From: Dongia rigui
GTDB taxonomy: Bacteria > Pseudomonadota > Alphaproteobacteria > Dongiales > Dongiaceae
Assembly: GCF_034044635.1 (NCBI RefSeq)
Contig: NZ_JAXCLX010000002.1
Location: forward strand, 620,001-684,000
Direction of reading: 5' to 3'
DNA: 64,000 nucleotides
Made by a program: the position numbers and the translations under genes. Each line of letters begins with the position of its first letter. The stretch's first letter is position 1. The notes beneath the pieces were generated by a model. It made no database searches. It saw only the letters and a list, made by a program, of their open reading frames with translations, and was not told where the DNA came from. Shown piece by piece: positions 1 through 9,526 of this stretch.

Positions 1-1036
1 GGCGCGGATCGGCTTTGAGGCGCAGGCTGTGATCCAGCAGCTTTGGGCTGTTGATGAAGGTGTTGCGGTGCAGGCCGCCAAGGCGTGCGAACTCGGCATT
101 CTCGAGGCCGGGGATCATGCGGAACACGCGCACCTGTTCGGCATATTTCAGCTTCGTCTGGAAGCCGACCATGTTGTAGAGCGTGCCCAGAGCGTTGTCC
201 TGGCGCAGCTGCACCACCGCATAGGGTCGGCGCTGCGCATGCGGATCAAAGAGGCCAATGGGCTTCATCGGGCCGAAGCGCAACGTGTTGGGGCCGCGTC
301 CCGCCATGATCTCGATGGGCAGGCAGCCTTCGAAATAGGGTGTGCCTTCCCATTCCTTGAACTCGGTCTTCTCGCCGGCCAGCACTGCGTCGATGAAGGC
401 CAAGTAGTCCGGCTTGTCCATCGGGCAGTTGATGTAATCGGCGCCGTCCCCTTCGGGGCCGACTTTGTCATAGCGCGACTGGAACCAGGCGCGCTCCAGG
501 TTGATGCTATCCTTGTGGATGATGGGCGCGATGGCGTCGAAGAAACTCAAAGACGCTTCACCGGTAAGCGTCAGGATCGCCTCCGCCAAGGCCGGCGAGG
601 TGAGGGGGCCGCTGGCGATGATGACATTGTCCCACTCGGCCGGCGGCAGGCCGGCGATTTCACCGCGTTCGAATGTCACCAGCGGATGGCTCGTGAGCGT
701 GGCGGTCACGGCCTCGGCAAAGCCGTCGCGATCGACGGCCAACGCGCCGCCCGCCGGCAGCTTGTGCTTGTCGGCGGATTTGAGGATCAGCGAGCCGGCG
801 CGGCGCATCTCTTCGTGCAGCAAGCCGACGGCATTGTTCTCCGCATCGTCGGAGCGGAAGGAATTCGAGCAGACGAGTTCTGCGCATTTGTCGGTCTGGT
901 GCGCGTCGGTGCCGCGCATGGGCCGCATCTCGTGGAGGATGACGGGGACGCCGGCCGAGACGAGTTGCCAGGCGGCTTCGGATCCGGCCAGGCCAGCGCC
1001 GATGATGTGAACGGGCTTTGGGGGGGTGGTTGTCAT
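1..1036 (-). CDS. trmFO: TrmFO, folate-dependent tRNA (uracil-54-C5)-methyltransferase, 3' end outside window
   Basis: Reading leftward from the ATG at 1036 gives an N-terminal Rossmann FAD motif ([17 protein letters not shown]) followed by TrmFO hallmarks [18 protein letters not shown] and, further on, [17 protein letters not shown] and [10 protein letters not shown]. TrmFO uses methylene-tetrahydrofolate and FADH2 to make m5U54 (ribothymidine) in the T-loop of tRNA; it is the alternative to SAM-dependent TrmA and is common in alphaproteobacteria and Firmicutes. About 345 residues are visible, so roughly the last quarter lies beyond the left edge. It is divergent from the RidA gene at 1122. 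The family assignment is secure; only the C-terminus is unseen. Confidence 0.95.
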   Translation of the reverse strand, partial: MTTTPPKPVHIIGAGLAGSEAAWQLVSAGVPVILHEMRPMRGTDAHQTDKCAELVCSNSFRSDDAENNAVGLLHEEMRRAGSLILKSADKHKLPAGGALAVDRDGFAEAVTATLTSHPLVTFERGEIAGLPPAEWDNVIIASGPLTSPALAEAILTLTGEASLSFFDAIAPIIHKDSINLERAWFQSRYDKVGPEGDGADYINCPMDKPDYLAFIDAVLAGEKTEFKEWEGTPYFEGCLPIEIMAGRGPNTLRFGPMKPIGLFDPHAQRRPYAVVQLRQDNALGTLYNMVGFQTKLKYAEQVRVFRMIPGLENAEFARLGGLHRNTFINSPKLLDHSLRLKADPR

Positions 1037-1121
1037 GGCGGGGTCATAACCTTCCCGAAGCACATTGACAACAAAGCCGATGCACGAAACGATTAAATCC
1101 ATCTAATCAAGGAGATAAGAT

Positions 1122-1511
1122 ATGCTGAGCTTCCTCAATCCACCCTCCGCGCCGCCGCCTTTCAGCCGCTATTCGCAGATGGTGTCGGCACCGGCCAATT
1201 ATCGCTGGCTGCATATCAGCGGCCAGGTCGGTGCCGACCGCCAGCACAAGACCGCCCAAGGCTTCGAGGCGCAGGCGGATCTCGCTTGGAGCAATCTGGT
1301 CGCCTGCCTGGAGGCGGATGGCATGACGGTCCAAGACCTGGTGAAGGTCAATGTCATGCTGACGCGGGCCAGTGATGTGCCGGCATCGCGTGTTGCCCGT
1401 GATAAGGCGTTGAACGGTGCACAGCCTGCCTCCACCCTCATCATCGTGGCCGGTTTGGCCAATCCGGAATGGTTGATCGAAATCGAAGGTATTGCAGCCA
1501 AGGCAGCGTAG
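1122..1511 (+). CDS. RidA/YjgF family protein
   Basis: 129 residues with the YjgF/YER057c/UK114 pattern: an early beta strand with WLHISGQVGAD, the helix segment 'QADLAWSNLVACLEADGMTVQDLVKVNVML', and a C-terminal strand ending EIEGIAAKA. Characterised RidA members hydrolyse reactive enamine/imine intermediates released by PLP enzymes. The start is supported by an AAGGAG sequence about 8 nt before the ATG. It is a compact member whose substrate cannot be deduced. It is divergent from trmFO and is followed by a PilZ gene with no obvious functional tie. Confidence 0.85.
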   Translation: MLSFLNPPSAPPPFSRYSQMVSAPANYRWLHISGQVGADRQHKTAQGFEAQADLAWSNLVACLEADGMTVQDLVKVNVMLTRASDVPASRVARDKALNGAQPASTLIIVAGLANPEWLIEIEGIAAKAA

Positions 1512-1571
1512 CTCACATGCGTAAAACGGCGCACGATACTCTCCTATCCCGCTTGGGGCAGGGAGAATGGC

Positions 1572-1835
1572 ATGCAGGAATCCGGGGCCGACAAGCGTCG
1601 GCATCCGCGCCGCAAGATGCTGAAAGGAGCGAAGGCGATCTTCAATGGAGGCGCCAGCCTCTATGACTGCCAGGTGCGCGACTGGTCAGAATCCGGAGCC
1701 AGGTTGGTCTTCCCCGAACTGACACCGCTGCCAAAGCTCTTCACCTTGCGTCTCAGCGACGGCAGCGAACATGCCTGCGAAGTCGTACGTGCCGACGGGG
1801 TGATCGTCGGCGTGCGCTTTTCCGGGTCGGTTTAG
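1572..1835 (+). CDS. PilZ domain protein
   Basis: 87-residue stand-alone PilZ domain. It has the N-terminal basic cluster (DKRRHPRRKMLKGA) and the downstream DWSESGARL segment, which matches the D/NxSxxG half of the c-di-GMP binding signature, then a short beta-rich C-terminus (VVRADGVIVGVRFSG). PilZ proteins bind c-di-GMP and modulate motility or exopolysaccharide machinery by protein-protein contacts. The RxxxR and DxSxxG elements are both present, so ligand binding is plausible. Partner unknown. A palindromic repeat lies directly downstream. Confidence 0.82.
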   Translation: MQESGADKRRHPRRKMLKGAKAIFNGGASLYDCQVRDWSESGARLVFPELTPLPKLFTLRLSDGSEHACEVVRADGVIVGVRFSGSV

Positions 1836-1850
1836 AGCGTCGGCATAGTA

Positions 1851-1956
1851 CCCCTCACCCCAACCCCTCTCCCCGCAAGCGGGGCGAGGGGCCCGAGGCA
1901 AAACTCGGTCGAGACTCCCTCGCCCCACGAAGTGGGGAGAGGGGCGGGGTGAGGGG
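1851..1956. repeat. Interspersed palindromic repeat, family A, copy 1
   Basis: An element of about 105 bp opening with CCCCTCACCCCAACCCCTC and closing with GGGGCGGGGTGAGGGG, so its ends are inverted copies, with internal sub-hairpins (CCCCGCAAGCGGGG, CCCCACGAAGTGGGG). Closely similar copies sit at 40719-40821, 43934-44038 and 56505-56612, all in intergenic gaps. It lies between the convergent PilZ and GST genes and could fold into a large cruciform or RNA hairpin and act as a bidirectional terminator. No coding capacity. Confidence 0.85.
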
Positions 1957-1965
1957 CGTTAGACG

Positions 1966-2619
1966 TCAGACCGGCTGGATGATGCCCTGGTCTTTTAGCA
2001 TCTTGGCATAGGCCGGCCGTGCCATGACGGTCTTCACCAGCCCGTTGAGACGCGGATAGGTATGGCCGGGCCTGGGCATGCTGCGCGTCCAACGGATCAG
2101 CATCACCAGGAAATAGTCGCAAGCGTAAAAGTTAGCGCCGCAAAGATACGGCCCCTTGGTGGCGATGACACCATCGAGGAACGTCCACATCTTCGCCAGA
2201 CGCTCTTCGGCCTTCGCTTTCATCTTGGCCTGCTCAGCCTTACCGTCGATGTAGTTCTCAGCATGCCACCAATGCATCGACGCTTCCTGCGGCGTGTTGG
2301 TGAGATAGGCCATCCATTGCAGATAGAGCCCACGATCGGCATGGCCGACGGCGGGTGCGAGCCTCGCCTCCGGATGCCGCTCGGTCAGGAACTGGCAGAT
2401 GGCGGCACTCTCATACATGACCTTGCCATCGTCATAGATGAGCGTCGGCACCCGGCCATGCGGGTTGAGCTTCATATATTCCGGGCTCTTCTGCTCGTTC
2501 TTCTCGTCGTCGACCAGAATGAACTCAGCCAACGTCGATCCCAAATGGGCGCCGATCTCATTAATCATCGCCTGCGCCGCCATCGCGGCACTGCCCGGGC
2601 TGTAATAGAGCTTGTACAT
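1966..2619 (-). CDS. Glutathione S-transferase family protein
   Basis: 217 residues. The N-terminal thioredoxin-fold domain (MYKLYYSPGSAAMAAQAMI ... NPHGRVPTLIYDDG, then YESAAICQFL) contains the cis-Pro 'VPTL' and the 'ESAAI' glutathione-contact segment of GSTs. The C-terminal half is helical. The Ser/Tyr at positions 6-7 is where the catalytic residue would sit. The ATG at 2619 is only 2 bp after the uvrA stop, so it is probably translated from the uvrA transcript. An upstream in-frame extension into uvrA is out of frame with the real uvrA and was rejected. Substrate unknown. Confidence 0.87.
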   Translation of the reverse strand: MYKLYYSPGSAAMAAQAMINEIGAHLGSTLAEFILVDDEKNEQKSPEYMKLNPHGRVPTLIYDDGKVMYESAAICQFLTERHPEARLAPAVGHADRGLYLQWMAYLTNTPQEASMHWWHAENYIDGKAEQAKMKAKAEERLAKMWTFLDGVIATKGPYLCGANFYACDYFLVMLIRWTRSMPRPGHTYPRLNGLVKTVMARPAYAKMLKDQGIIQPV

Positions 2620-2621
2620 CG

Positions 2622-5495
2622 TTACCCTCGCGCAGCCTTCTTCTTCGCCCGCTTGCTCAAGTAAGGTGCCAGATAGTGTCCGGTGTAGCTCCCCGGCGTG
2701 TCCGCGACATCTTCCGGCGTGCCTTGGGCGACGATCTTGCCGCCCTTGTCGCCGCCTTCCGGGCCGAGGTCGATGATCCAATCGGCGACCTTGATGACTT
2801 CGAGGTTGTGTTCGATGACGACGATGGTATTGCCCTGGTCGACGAGGTGTTGCAGCACTTCGAGAAGCTTGCGCACGTCCTCGAAATGCAAGCCCGTGGT
2901 CGGCTCGTCGAGAATGTAGAGCGTCCGGCCCGTGGCGCGGCGGGAGAGTTCCTTGGCGAGCTTCACGCGCTGCGCTTCGCCGCCCGACAGCGTCGTGGCC
3001 GCCTGGCCGATATGGACATAGCCGAGGCCCACCTGGTTGAGCATGGCGAGCTTGTCGCGGATGGCGGGGACGGCCTTGAAGAACTCGACGCCTTCCTCGA
3101 CCGTCATGTCGAGCACGTCGGCGATCGACTTGTTCTTGAAATGCACTTCGAGCGTTTCGCGGTTGTAGCGCTTGCCCTTGCACTGGTCGCATTGCACATA
3201 GACATCGGGCAGGAAGTGCATCTCGATCTTGATGACGCCGTCGCCTTCGCAGGATTCGCAGCGGCCGCCCTTGACGTTGAAGGAGAAACGGCCGGCCTTG
3301 TAGCCGCGCGCCTGGGCATCGGGCAGGCCCGCAAACCATTCGCGGATCGGCGTGAAGGCGCCGGTATAGGTGGCTGGGTTCGAGCGCGGCGTACGGCCGA
3401 TCGGTGACTGGTCGATATCGATCACCTTGTCGAGGAATTCGATGCCCTCGATGCGGTCGTGCTCACCGGGATGCGTGCGCGCGTCATGAAGGCGCTTGGC
3501 CAGCGCATTATAAAGCGTCTCGATGATGAGGGTCGATTTGCCGCCGCCGGACACGCCGGTGACGCAGGTCATGGTGCCCAGCGGAATGTCGACGGTGATG
3601 TTCTTCAGATTGTTGTGCTTGGCGCCGACGATGCGCAGCTTTGCCTGTTTGCCGGCACCCTTGCGCCGTTCCGACGGCACCTCGATGCGGCGGCTGCCAT
3701 TGAGGTATTGCGCCGTGAGGCTGTTGGACTTCATTACCTCGGCGGGCGTCCCTTGCGCCACCACCGTGCCGCCATGGATGCCGGCGGCCGGCCCCATGTC
3801 GATGAGGTAATCGGCATGACGGATCGCGTCCTCGTCATGCTCGACCACCAGCACGGTGTTGCCGAGATCGCGCAGGCGCTTCAGGGTCGCGAGCAGGCGG
3901 TCATTGTCGCGCTGATGCAGGCCGATCGACGGCTCGTCGAGCACGTAAAGAACGCCGGTGAGGCCCGAGCCGATTTGCGAGGCCAAGCGGATGCGCTGGC
4001 TCTCGCCGCCCGACAAGGTCGCCGAGGCGCGGGCAAGAGTTAGATATTCGAGGCCCACGGAGTTGAGGAAGCCCAGGCGCTCGTTGATCTCCTTCAGGAT
4101 GCGATAGGCGATGTCGTTCTGCTTCTTGGTGAGCTTCTTAGAGAGGCCGCCGAACCAATCTGCGGCACCCAGAATCGAGAAGTCGGCCACATCGGCGATG
4201 TTCTTCTTGTCGATCTTGACCGCGAGCGCCTCGGGCTTCAGGCGTTTGCCTTCGCAGGCCTCGCACGGGCTGGTCGATTGGAAACGGCCGAGCTCGTCGC
4301 GCACCCAGTTGCTGTCCGTTTCGCGGAAGCGGCGGTCCATATTGGTGATGACGCCCTCGAACGGCCGCGTTGTCTTGTAGGAGCGGGTGCCGTCATCGAA
4401 CGACATGGTGACGACCTCCTCGCCCGAGCCGAACAGGATGACGTCGCGGATCTTCTTAGGCAGATCTTTCCAGGCGGTGCCGAGGGCGAATTTGTAATGC
4501 TTGGCGAGGCTTTCCAGCGCCTGGTTGTAGTATTGCGACGTCGAATTGGCCCAGGGCGCGATAGCGCCGTCGCGCAGGCTCTTCGATGTATCCGGCACGA
4601 CCATCTCGGGGTCGAAATAGAGCTTTTCCCCTAAGCCATCGCAAACCGGGCAGGCGCCGAACGGGTTGTTGAAGGAGAAGAGGCGCGGTTCGATTTCGTC
4701 GATGGTGAAGCCGGAAACGGGGCAGGCGAAGCGCGAGGAGAAGAGAATGCGCTCATCCGGCTTGTCGGCGTAATCGGCAAAGAGCAGGCCGTCGGCAAGA
4801 CCCAGCGCCGTTTCGACGCTGCCGGCCAGGCGCGTCTCGAGACCCGGCTTCACGGCGATGCGGTCGACCACCACCTCGATATCATGCTTCAGCTTCTTGT
4901 TGAGGTTCGGCACTTCGCCGATCTCATAGATCTTGCCGTCGACGCGCACGCGCTGGAACCCGCGCTTCTGCAGGTCCTGGAATTCCTTCTTGTATTCACC
5001 CTTGCGACCGCGGGCGATGGGGGCGAGGAGCAACAGGCGCGTTCCCTCGGGCAGGGCCATAATGCGGTCGACCATCTGGCTGATGGTCTGGCTCTCGATG
5101 GGCAAGCCCGTCGCCGGCGAATAGGGGATGCCGACGCGCGCGAACAGCAGGCGCATATAATCATAGATCTCGGTCACCGTGCCGACGGTCGAGCGCGGGT
5201 TCTTCGACGTCGTCTTCTGCTCGATCGAGATCGCCGGCGATAGGCCGTCGATGGAATCGACGTCCGGCTTTTGCATCAGTTCCAGGAACTGGCGGGCATA
5301 GGCCGAGAGGCTTTCGACATAGCGGCGCTGGCCCTCGGCATAGATCGTGTCGAAGGCCAGGGACGACTTCCCCGACCCAGAAAGGCCGGTGATCACCACC
5401 AGGGAATCCCGAGGCATGTCGACATCGACGTTTTTAAGGTTGTGTTCGCGCGCGCCTCGAACGGAAATCTTGTGATCTGTCAAACGGTTAGCCAT
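2622..5495 (-). CDS. uvrA: Excinuclease ABC subunit A
   Basis: 957 residues, normal UvrA length. It starts [20 protein letters not shown]. Visible features are Walker [15 protein letters not shown] near residue 40 and [10 protein letters not shown] in the second ATPase half, two ABC signature segments ([24 protein letters not shown]), two Walker B/D-loop segments ([26 protein letters not shown]), and CxxC zinc pairs ([32 protein letters not shown]). UvrA dimers recognise bulky DNA lesions and load UvrB in nucleotide excision repair. It is divergent from ssb, a common arrangement in Proteobacteria. Confidence 0.98.
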   Translation of the reverse strand: MANRLTDHKISVRGAREHNLKNVDVDMPRDSLVVITGLSGSGKSSLAFDTIYAEGQRRYVESLSAYARQFLELMQKPDVDSIDGLSPAISIEQKTTSKNPRSTVGTVTEIYDYMRLLFARVGIPYSPATGLPIESQTISQMVDRIMALPEGTRLLLLAPIARGRKGEYKKEFQDLQKRGFQRVRVDGKIYEIGEVPNLNKKLKHDIEVVVDRIAVKPGLETRLAGSVETALGLADGLLFADYADKPDERILFSSRFACPVSGFTIDEIEPRLFSFNNPFGACPVCDGLGEKLYFDPEMVVPDTSKSLRDGAIAPWANSTSQYYNQALESLAKHYKFALGTAWKDLPKKIRDVILFGSGEEVVTMSFDDGTRSYKTTRPFEGVITNMDRRFRETDSNWVRDELGRFQSTSPCEACEGKRLKPEALAVKIDKKNIADVADFSILGAADWFGGLSKKLTKKQNDIAYRILKEINERLGFLNSVGLEYLTLARASATLSGGESQRIRLASQIGSGLTGVLYVLDEPSIGLHQRDNDRLLATLKRLRDLGNTVLVVEHDEDAIRHADYLIDMGPAAGIHGGTVVAQGTPAEVMKSNSLTAQYLNGSRRIEVPSERRKGAGKQAKLRIVGAKHNNLKNITVDIPLGTMTCVTGVSGGGKSTLIIETLYNALAKRLHDARTHPGEHDRIEGIEFLDKVIDIDQSPIGRTPRSNPATYTGAFTPIREWFAGLPDAQARGYKAGRFSFNVKGGRCESCEGDGVIKIEMHFLPDVYVQCDQCKGKRYNRETLEVHFKNKSIADVLDMTVEEGVEFFKAVPAIRDKLAMLNQVGLGYVHIGQAATTLSGGEAQRVKLAKELSRRATGRTLYILDEPTTGLHFEDVRKLLEVLQHLVDQGNTIVVIEHNLEVIKVADWIIDLGPEGGDKGGKIVAQGTPEDVADTPGSYTGHYLAPYLSKRAKKKAARG

Positions 5496-5679
5496 ATCGG
5501 CGGATCTTCTCGGGGCTGGAATTCGGGGGCGGCGGAGGGCCGTCTTTGGGCGGCATCATAGCGACGATCAAGGGCAGCGAATACCCCTTTTGTTCTACTC
5601 ATCTGAATGCTAGGAAAAGGACCAACAAGGCGCTATACGGGCGCACCAATTTCAATCGGATTCCAGCAGGGGGCAGTTC

Positions 5680-6195
5680 ATGGCGGGCAGCGTCAACAAG
5701 GTCATTCTCATCGGCAATCTCGGGCGCGACCCCGAGATCCGCTCGACCCAGGACGGCACCAAGGTCGCCAATCTGTCGATTGCAACGTCGGAAAACTGGC
5801 GCGACAAGAGCTCTGGCGAGCGCCGGGAAAAGACCGAATGGCACCGCGTGGTGATCTTCAACGAACGCCTGGTCGATGTGGCTGAGCGGTTCCTGAAGAA
5901 GGGCTCCAAGGTTTATCTCGAAGGCCAGTTGCAGACCCGCAAATGGACCGACCAGTCGGGCGCAGAAAAGTATACGACCGAAGTCGTCCTGCAGCGCTTC
6001 CGCGGCGAACTCACCATGCTCGACGGCAAGGGTGAGGGCGGCGGCATGTCCGACAACGGTGACGCCGGTTACGGTGGCGGCAGCGGCGGTGGTTATGGCG
6101 GCGGCTCAGGTGGTGGTGGTGGCGGCTTTGGCGGTGGTTCGTCCGGTGGCGGCGGTGGCCGCGGTGGCGATCTCGACGACGACATTCCGTTCTGA
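5680..6195 (+). CDS. ssb: Single-stranded DNA-binding protein
   Basis: 171 residues: OB fold ([20 protein letters not shown], then [15 protein letters not shown] and [11 protein letters not shown]), a long Gly-rich linker from about residue 125 to 160, and the acidic tail DLDDDIPF that recruits partners such as the primosome and repair enzymes. It is divergent from uvrA, and the 184-bp gap should carry both promoters. No convincing alphaproteobacterial LexA box (GTTC-N7-GTTC) could be read there. Confidence 0.98.
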   Translation: MAGSVNKVILIGNLGRDPEIRSTQDGTKVANLSIATSENWRDKSSGERREKTEWHRVVIFNERLVDVAERFLKKGSKVYLEGQLQTRKWTDQSGAEKYTTEVVLQRFRGELTMLDGKGEGGGMSDNGDAGYGGGSGGGYGGGSGGGGGGFGGGSSGGGGGRGGDLDDDIPF

Positions 6196-6228
6196 CGGCC
6201 GGCACTCTAAGGTCGGCCCGCAGCACCG

Positions 6229-6627
6229 ATGCTGCATCACATATCCTTCGGCGTTTCTGATATCGCCCGTTCGGCAGCGTTCTATGACGCCGTGCTGGCA
6301 CCCTTGGGCTTTCGCCGGGTGTGGGACGATATACGACCGGGCGAAGACGATCAGGCGGTGGGCTATGGTCTGACCGATGGCGACGACAAGTTTGCCATCA
6401 AGCAGCGCTCATTGGGACATTTGGCGGCGGGGCAAGGGTTTCACCTGGCCTTCGCCGCACCTACCCGCGCTGCAATCGATGCATTCCATGCCGCAGCCCT
6501 CAAGGCCGGCGGCAGCGATAATGGTGCCCCCGGGCTGCGGCCGGATTATGGTCCCCATTATTACGCCGCTTTCATCATCGATCCTGACGGCTTCCGCATC
6601 GAAGCCGTGATCAACAAGGCGCCATAA
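6229..6627 (+). CDS. VOC family (glyoxalase/bleomycin-resistance fold) protein
   Basis: 132 residues. Starts MLHHISFGVSDIARSAAFYD, the first beta-alpha-beta motif with a metal-ligand His (H3 or H4), and ends with GPHYYAAFIIDPDGFRIEAV, the typical C-terminal strand with Glu as a second ligand. VOC enzymes are small metal-dependent lyases, isomerases or dioxygenases, or drug-binding proteins. 33 bp after ssb on the same strand, convergent with the Rieske gene. Substrate cannot be told from sequence. Confidence 0.85.
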   Translation: MLHHISFGVSDIARSAAFYDAVLAPLGFRRVWDDIRPGEDDQAVGYGLTDGDDKFAIKQRSLGHLAAGQGFHLAFAAPTRAAIDAFHAAALKAGGSDNGAPGLRPDYGPHYYAAFIIDPDGFRIEAVINKAP

Positions 6628-6631
6628 CCGG

Positions 6632-7804
6632 CTATTCCGCTATGCCCCGGGCCTTCAAGGCCGCCCGCACTTCGTCGTGATAATATTTCACGCCCATCTC
6701 GTGCTTCGGGCTCAAGGGGCCGCGCTGGTAGACGCCTGATTCCAGATTGTCCTGTGCATCCTCGCAGATGCCGAAATCCTCGCGCACGATCTGGACGTTG
6801 ATGTCGATGGTCTTCTGCTGCGCTTCAGCCGTCGCCGGCGAGATGTCCTGGAAATAGAAATTGTAATGCAGTGACGTGAGGCGCGGGGCGTGCGGCACGA
6901 TGCGCGAGATGTTCATGCCGTCTGGATAGACCGACAGGGTCATGTTCGGCCAGATCCACAGCCACAACCCGCCATAGATCGAACTCGCCTTCTGGGGTGC
7001 CCGCATGATGACGACATGCTTGCCATAGGTCGTTTCGAAACCGCCGAAATCGATCGCCTGGCTGAGGAACGGATGGATGCCGGGGATGTGGTAGCCTTCC
7101 ACAAAATTGTCGGTATAGGTCTTCCAATTGCACTTGATGGCAAGGTCTTCGCCACCGCGCCTGTGGAAGGTCTCGATCGGGTAAGGCTCGACCAGCTTGG
7201 CGACATCGCTGAGGAAATCGGCAAGGCTCTCGGCCTTACCGTCGATGTTCACGAAGACCAGGCCGCGCCAGGTATCGAGCCGCACGGCTTTCAGCCCATG
7301 ATCGTCCTTCTTGAACCAGTCGCATTCGCCAAAATGTGGTGCCGCCTTCAGCTTGCCGTCATGGTCGAAGGTCCAGCCGTGATAACGGCAGCGCAGCACG
7401 TCGCAATGGCCGGTGCCCTCGGCAAAGAGCGGTGCCGCGCGGTGCGAACATAGATTGTGGAACGCCTTCAGCGCGCCGTTGCGATCACGCAGCACGAAGA
7501 TATCGAAGCCGGCAATCTTCGCCGCGGTATAATCGCCGGGCTGCGGCAGGTCCGCCTCGCGGCAGATGAACTGCCAGGTCCCGGCAAAAACGCTCCAGCG
7601 CTCGGCTTCATAGACGTCATCGGCATGGTACCAGCGCGCGGGCAGGGTATAGAGCGGCGTGGTCTTGCCGTCGATCATGCGGGCGGCGATCTCGGCGAAA
7701 TCCTTCTGCGCTTGGGTGCCGGATGCCTGCGGACCTGAATCGGGTGCCATGTCGGGTGCCTGCCAATGCTGGGTGAAACAGAACCCATATCCTACGTCCG
7801 ACAA
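6632..7804 (-). CDS. Rieske-type aromatic ring-hydroxylating oxygenase, alpha subunit
   Basis: 390 residues. Rieske [2Fe-2S] ligands are C119-x-H121 and C139-x-x-H142, followed by the catalytic domain with DNFVEGYHIPGIHP (mononuclear iron His pair) near residues 230-245. This layout fits the single-component alpha family that includes choline, carnitine and glycine-betaine oxygenases as well as aromatic hydroxylases. No ferredoxin or reductase gene is adjacent, so electrons must come from a partner encoded elsewhere. It is divergent from a LysR regulator with a dyad between them, which suggests substrate induction. The exact substrate is unassigned. Confidence 0.9.
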   Translation of the reverse strand: MSDVGYGFCFTQHWQAPDMAPDSGPQASGTQAQKDFAEIAARMIDGKTTPLYTLPARWYHADDVYEAERWSVFAGTWQFICREADLPQPGDYTAAKIAGFDIFVLRDRNGALKAFHNLCSHRAAPLFAEGTGHCDVLRCRYHGWTFDHDGKLKAAPHFGECDWFKKDDHGLKAVRLDTWRGLVFVNIDGKAESLADFLSDVAKLVEPYPIETFHRRGGEDLAIKCNWKTYTDNFVEGYHIPGIHPFLSQAIDFGGFETTYGKHVVIMRAPQKASSIYGGLWLWIWPNMTLSVYPDGMNISRIVPHAPRLTSLHYNFYFQDISPATAEAQQKTIDINVQIVREDFGICEDAQDNLESGVYQRGPLSPKHEMGVKYYHDEVRAALKARGIAE

Positions 7805-7822
7805 TCAGATTGACAGAAATGA

Positions 7823-7840
7823 ATATTTCTCGCCGAATAT
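7823..7840. promoter_or_regulatory. Candidate LysR-type operator between Rieske gene and regulator
   Basis: Inverted repeat ATATT-N8-AATAT lies almost centrally in the 66-bp gap between the divergent start codons at 7804 and 7871. It contains the T-N11-A spacing (T at 7827, A at 7839) usual for LysR operators. A role in autoregulation and activation of the oxygenase gene is inferred from position and symmetry alone. Confidence 0.5.
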
Positions 7841-7870
7841 GGGAATTAAATTGCCACAATTGAGGGCGAG

Positions 7871-8740
7871 ATGTGGGAAAGCCTGGGGCGCCTGACGGCA
7901 TTGCGCACGTTCTATGCGGTGGCGCGGGGCGGTGGGATCGCCGAAGGGGCGGCGCAACTCAACGTCACCACCGGCGCCGTGCGCTATCAGATCCGTCAGC
8001 TAGAGGCCGATCTTGGCGTTGAATTGATGGTCCGCAGTCAGCGTGCGCTGACCCTGACCGTGCCGGGGACCGAGCTCTATCAGAAGCTCGGCAGTGCCTT
8101 TGACGAAATCCATCTGGCCTGCCGCACCACCCAGCGCGGGCGGGTGGAGGGCGAGCTGCGCCTGGCCTGCGCCCCGGCCTTCGCCGCCTTGCGCCTGATG
8201 CGCCTCCTCGATCTTTTCTTGCAGCGTTTCCCTTCCGTCACCGTGAAGCATTTCCCGATCGAGCGCGCCGACGAGACGATGGATGTCATCATGTCCTTCG
8301 GCGAGCGCGACGTCCCTGGCAGGCGCACGGCGATCCTGCGCAATGAGACCTATTTCCCGCTGTGCAGCGCCGAGCTCTTCTACAAATCGCCGGTGAAATC
8401 GGTGCGTGATTTGCAGGACCACGTGCTCATCCATGGGGACAGCGAGGAAGACTGGCCGCGCTTGCTGCGGGCCAGCGGCCGCGGCCAGATCACGCCCCGC
8501 CAGCATGTCTATATGCCGAACTCGCATCTGGCCCTTGAAGCGGCCAAGGAAGGCTGTGGCATCGCCGTGGGCAGTACCATCCTTTGCGCCGATGATCTGC
8601 GCCGCGGCACACTGGTCAAGGTGCTCGATCTCGAGATTCCGGCACCGCATCCTTACTTCGTCATCCGCCCGGGCGACTCCGTCAGCCCGCTCGCCGACGC
8701 CTTTGCCGATCTGCTGATCGAGCAGTTGGAAAGGGCGTGA
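7871..8740 (+). CDS. LysR family transcriptional regulator
   Basis: 289 residues. The N-terminal winged helix-turn-helix (LTALRTFYAVARGGGIAEGAAQLNVTTGAV with RQLEADLGVELMVR) is followed by a periplasmic-binding-protein-like effector domain (GELRLACAPAFAALRLM, then HLALEAAKEGCGIAVG). The overall pattern is of the GcvA-like subgroup. It is divergent from the Rieske oxygenase and probably controls it. The start is 67 bp from the oxygenase start. Confidence 0.92.
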   Translation: MWESLGRLTALRTFYAVARGGGIAEGAAQLNVTTGAVRYQIRQLEADLGVELMVRSQRALTLTVPGTELYQKLGSAFDEIHLACRTTQRGRVEGELRLACAPAFAALRLMRLLDLFLQRFPSVTVKHFPIERADETMDVIMSFGERDVPGRRTAILRNETYFPLCSAELFYKSPVKSVRDLQDHVLIHGDSEEDWPRLLRASGRGQITPRQHVYMPNSHLALEAAKEGCGIAVGSTILCADDLRRGTLVKVLDLEIPAPHPYFVIRPGDSVSPLADAFADLLIEQLERA

Positions 8741-8743
8741 CGG

Positions 8744-9526
8744 TCAGGCGCGCTTCGCTGAGAGGATGAACCGGCGGTAGACAAAGGTGCGCAGTTTGTT
8801 GCGCAAGTTGGCGGCACGGCGCTGGGCACGGGCGATCGGCGCATGGGACGTGACCTGCAGCTCGGAGAAACCGGAACTGACCAGCAAAGGCATGAGGCGC
8901 TCGGCGGTAAGGCCATCGCCAAACGGCAAAGCCGACATGATGCCGGCATGCCGTTCGCTCATCGCGCCGTCATAGTTGAGGTCCGGCCCCTGCCATCGAT
9001 CCAGCAAGCCGATGAGGCTTGCAGCCAACCGGCCACTCGGCCTTGGTCTGGACCAGTCGCCGTCGAAGATCAACAATTGCCCCGCCGGTTTCAGCAGGCG
9101 GCGCCATTCCTGCAGTGCCGTTGCGGGGGCGGTCAGTGTCCAGACCAGATGACGACAGACAATCGCATCGAAGCTCTTGCTGGGCAGGAAGGTGTTTTCG
9201 GCATCACCCAGAATGAAGCGCAGGTTTCTCTCTTTGCCGGCGTGCTTTTTGCGCGCGACAGCCAGCATCGATTCCGAGAAATCCAGCGCCGTCACCTGAT
9301 GCCCCAGCGACAGCAGCACCTGGGTCACTTCGCCCGTACCGCAGGCCAGCTCCAGGACATGCAGCGGCCGATGCCCCAGATGGGCTGCAATGGCATCACG
9401 CCAGGCATCGAATTCGGCACCGGCTGGGATGCGGTGCCCGAACGCCAGGTCGAAGGTCTGCGCGCGGTCGGACCAGTATTGGCGGATATCTTCCTTCAGC
9501 GAGTGGTTGGCGAGGCGGATTGTCAT
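8744..9526 (-). CDS. Class I SAM-dependent methyltransferase (last gene of the ABC importer operon)
   Basis: 260 residues with a class I methyltransferase core: motif I VLELACGTGEVTQ, then VTALDFSESML, ILGDAENTF and FDAIVCRHLVWTL. Its ATG overlaps the stop of the ABC ATPase gene (ATGA), so it is translationally coupled to the importer. Such methyltransferases recur next to FecBCD-type importers in alphaproteobacteria, and modification of the imported metallophore or corrinoid is a reasonable inference. The methyl acceptor is unknown. It is convergent with the LysR gene, leaving 3 bp between stops. Confidence 0.85.
   Translation of the reverse strand: MTIRLANHSLKEDIRQYWSDRAQTFDLAFGHRIPAGAEFDAWRDAIAAHLGHRPLHVLELACGTGEVTQVLLSLGHQVTALDFSESMLAVARKKHAGKERNLRFILGDAENTFLPSKSFDAIVCRHLVWTLTAPATALQEWRRLLKPAGQLLIFDGDWSRPRPSGRLAASLIGLLDRWQGPDLNYDGAMSERHAGIMSALPFGDGLTAERLMPLLVSSGFSELQVTSHAPIARAQRRAANLRNKLRTFVYRRFILSAKRA

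Noticed and set aside
29-1096. 355-codon plus-strand frame
   Set aside because: Antisense to trmFO, which has clear motifs on the minus strand.
5496-5679. SOS/LexA box between uvrA and ssb
   Set aside because: Only one GTTC half-site (5592) could be found, with no second half at the N7 spacing.
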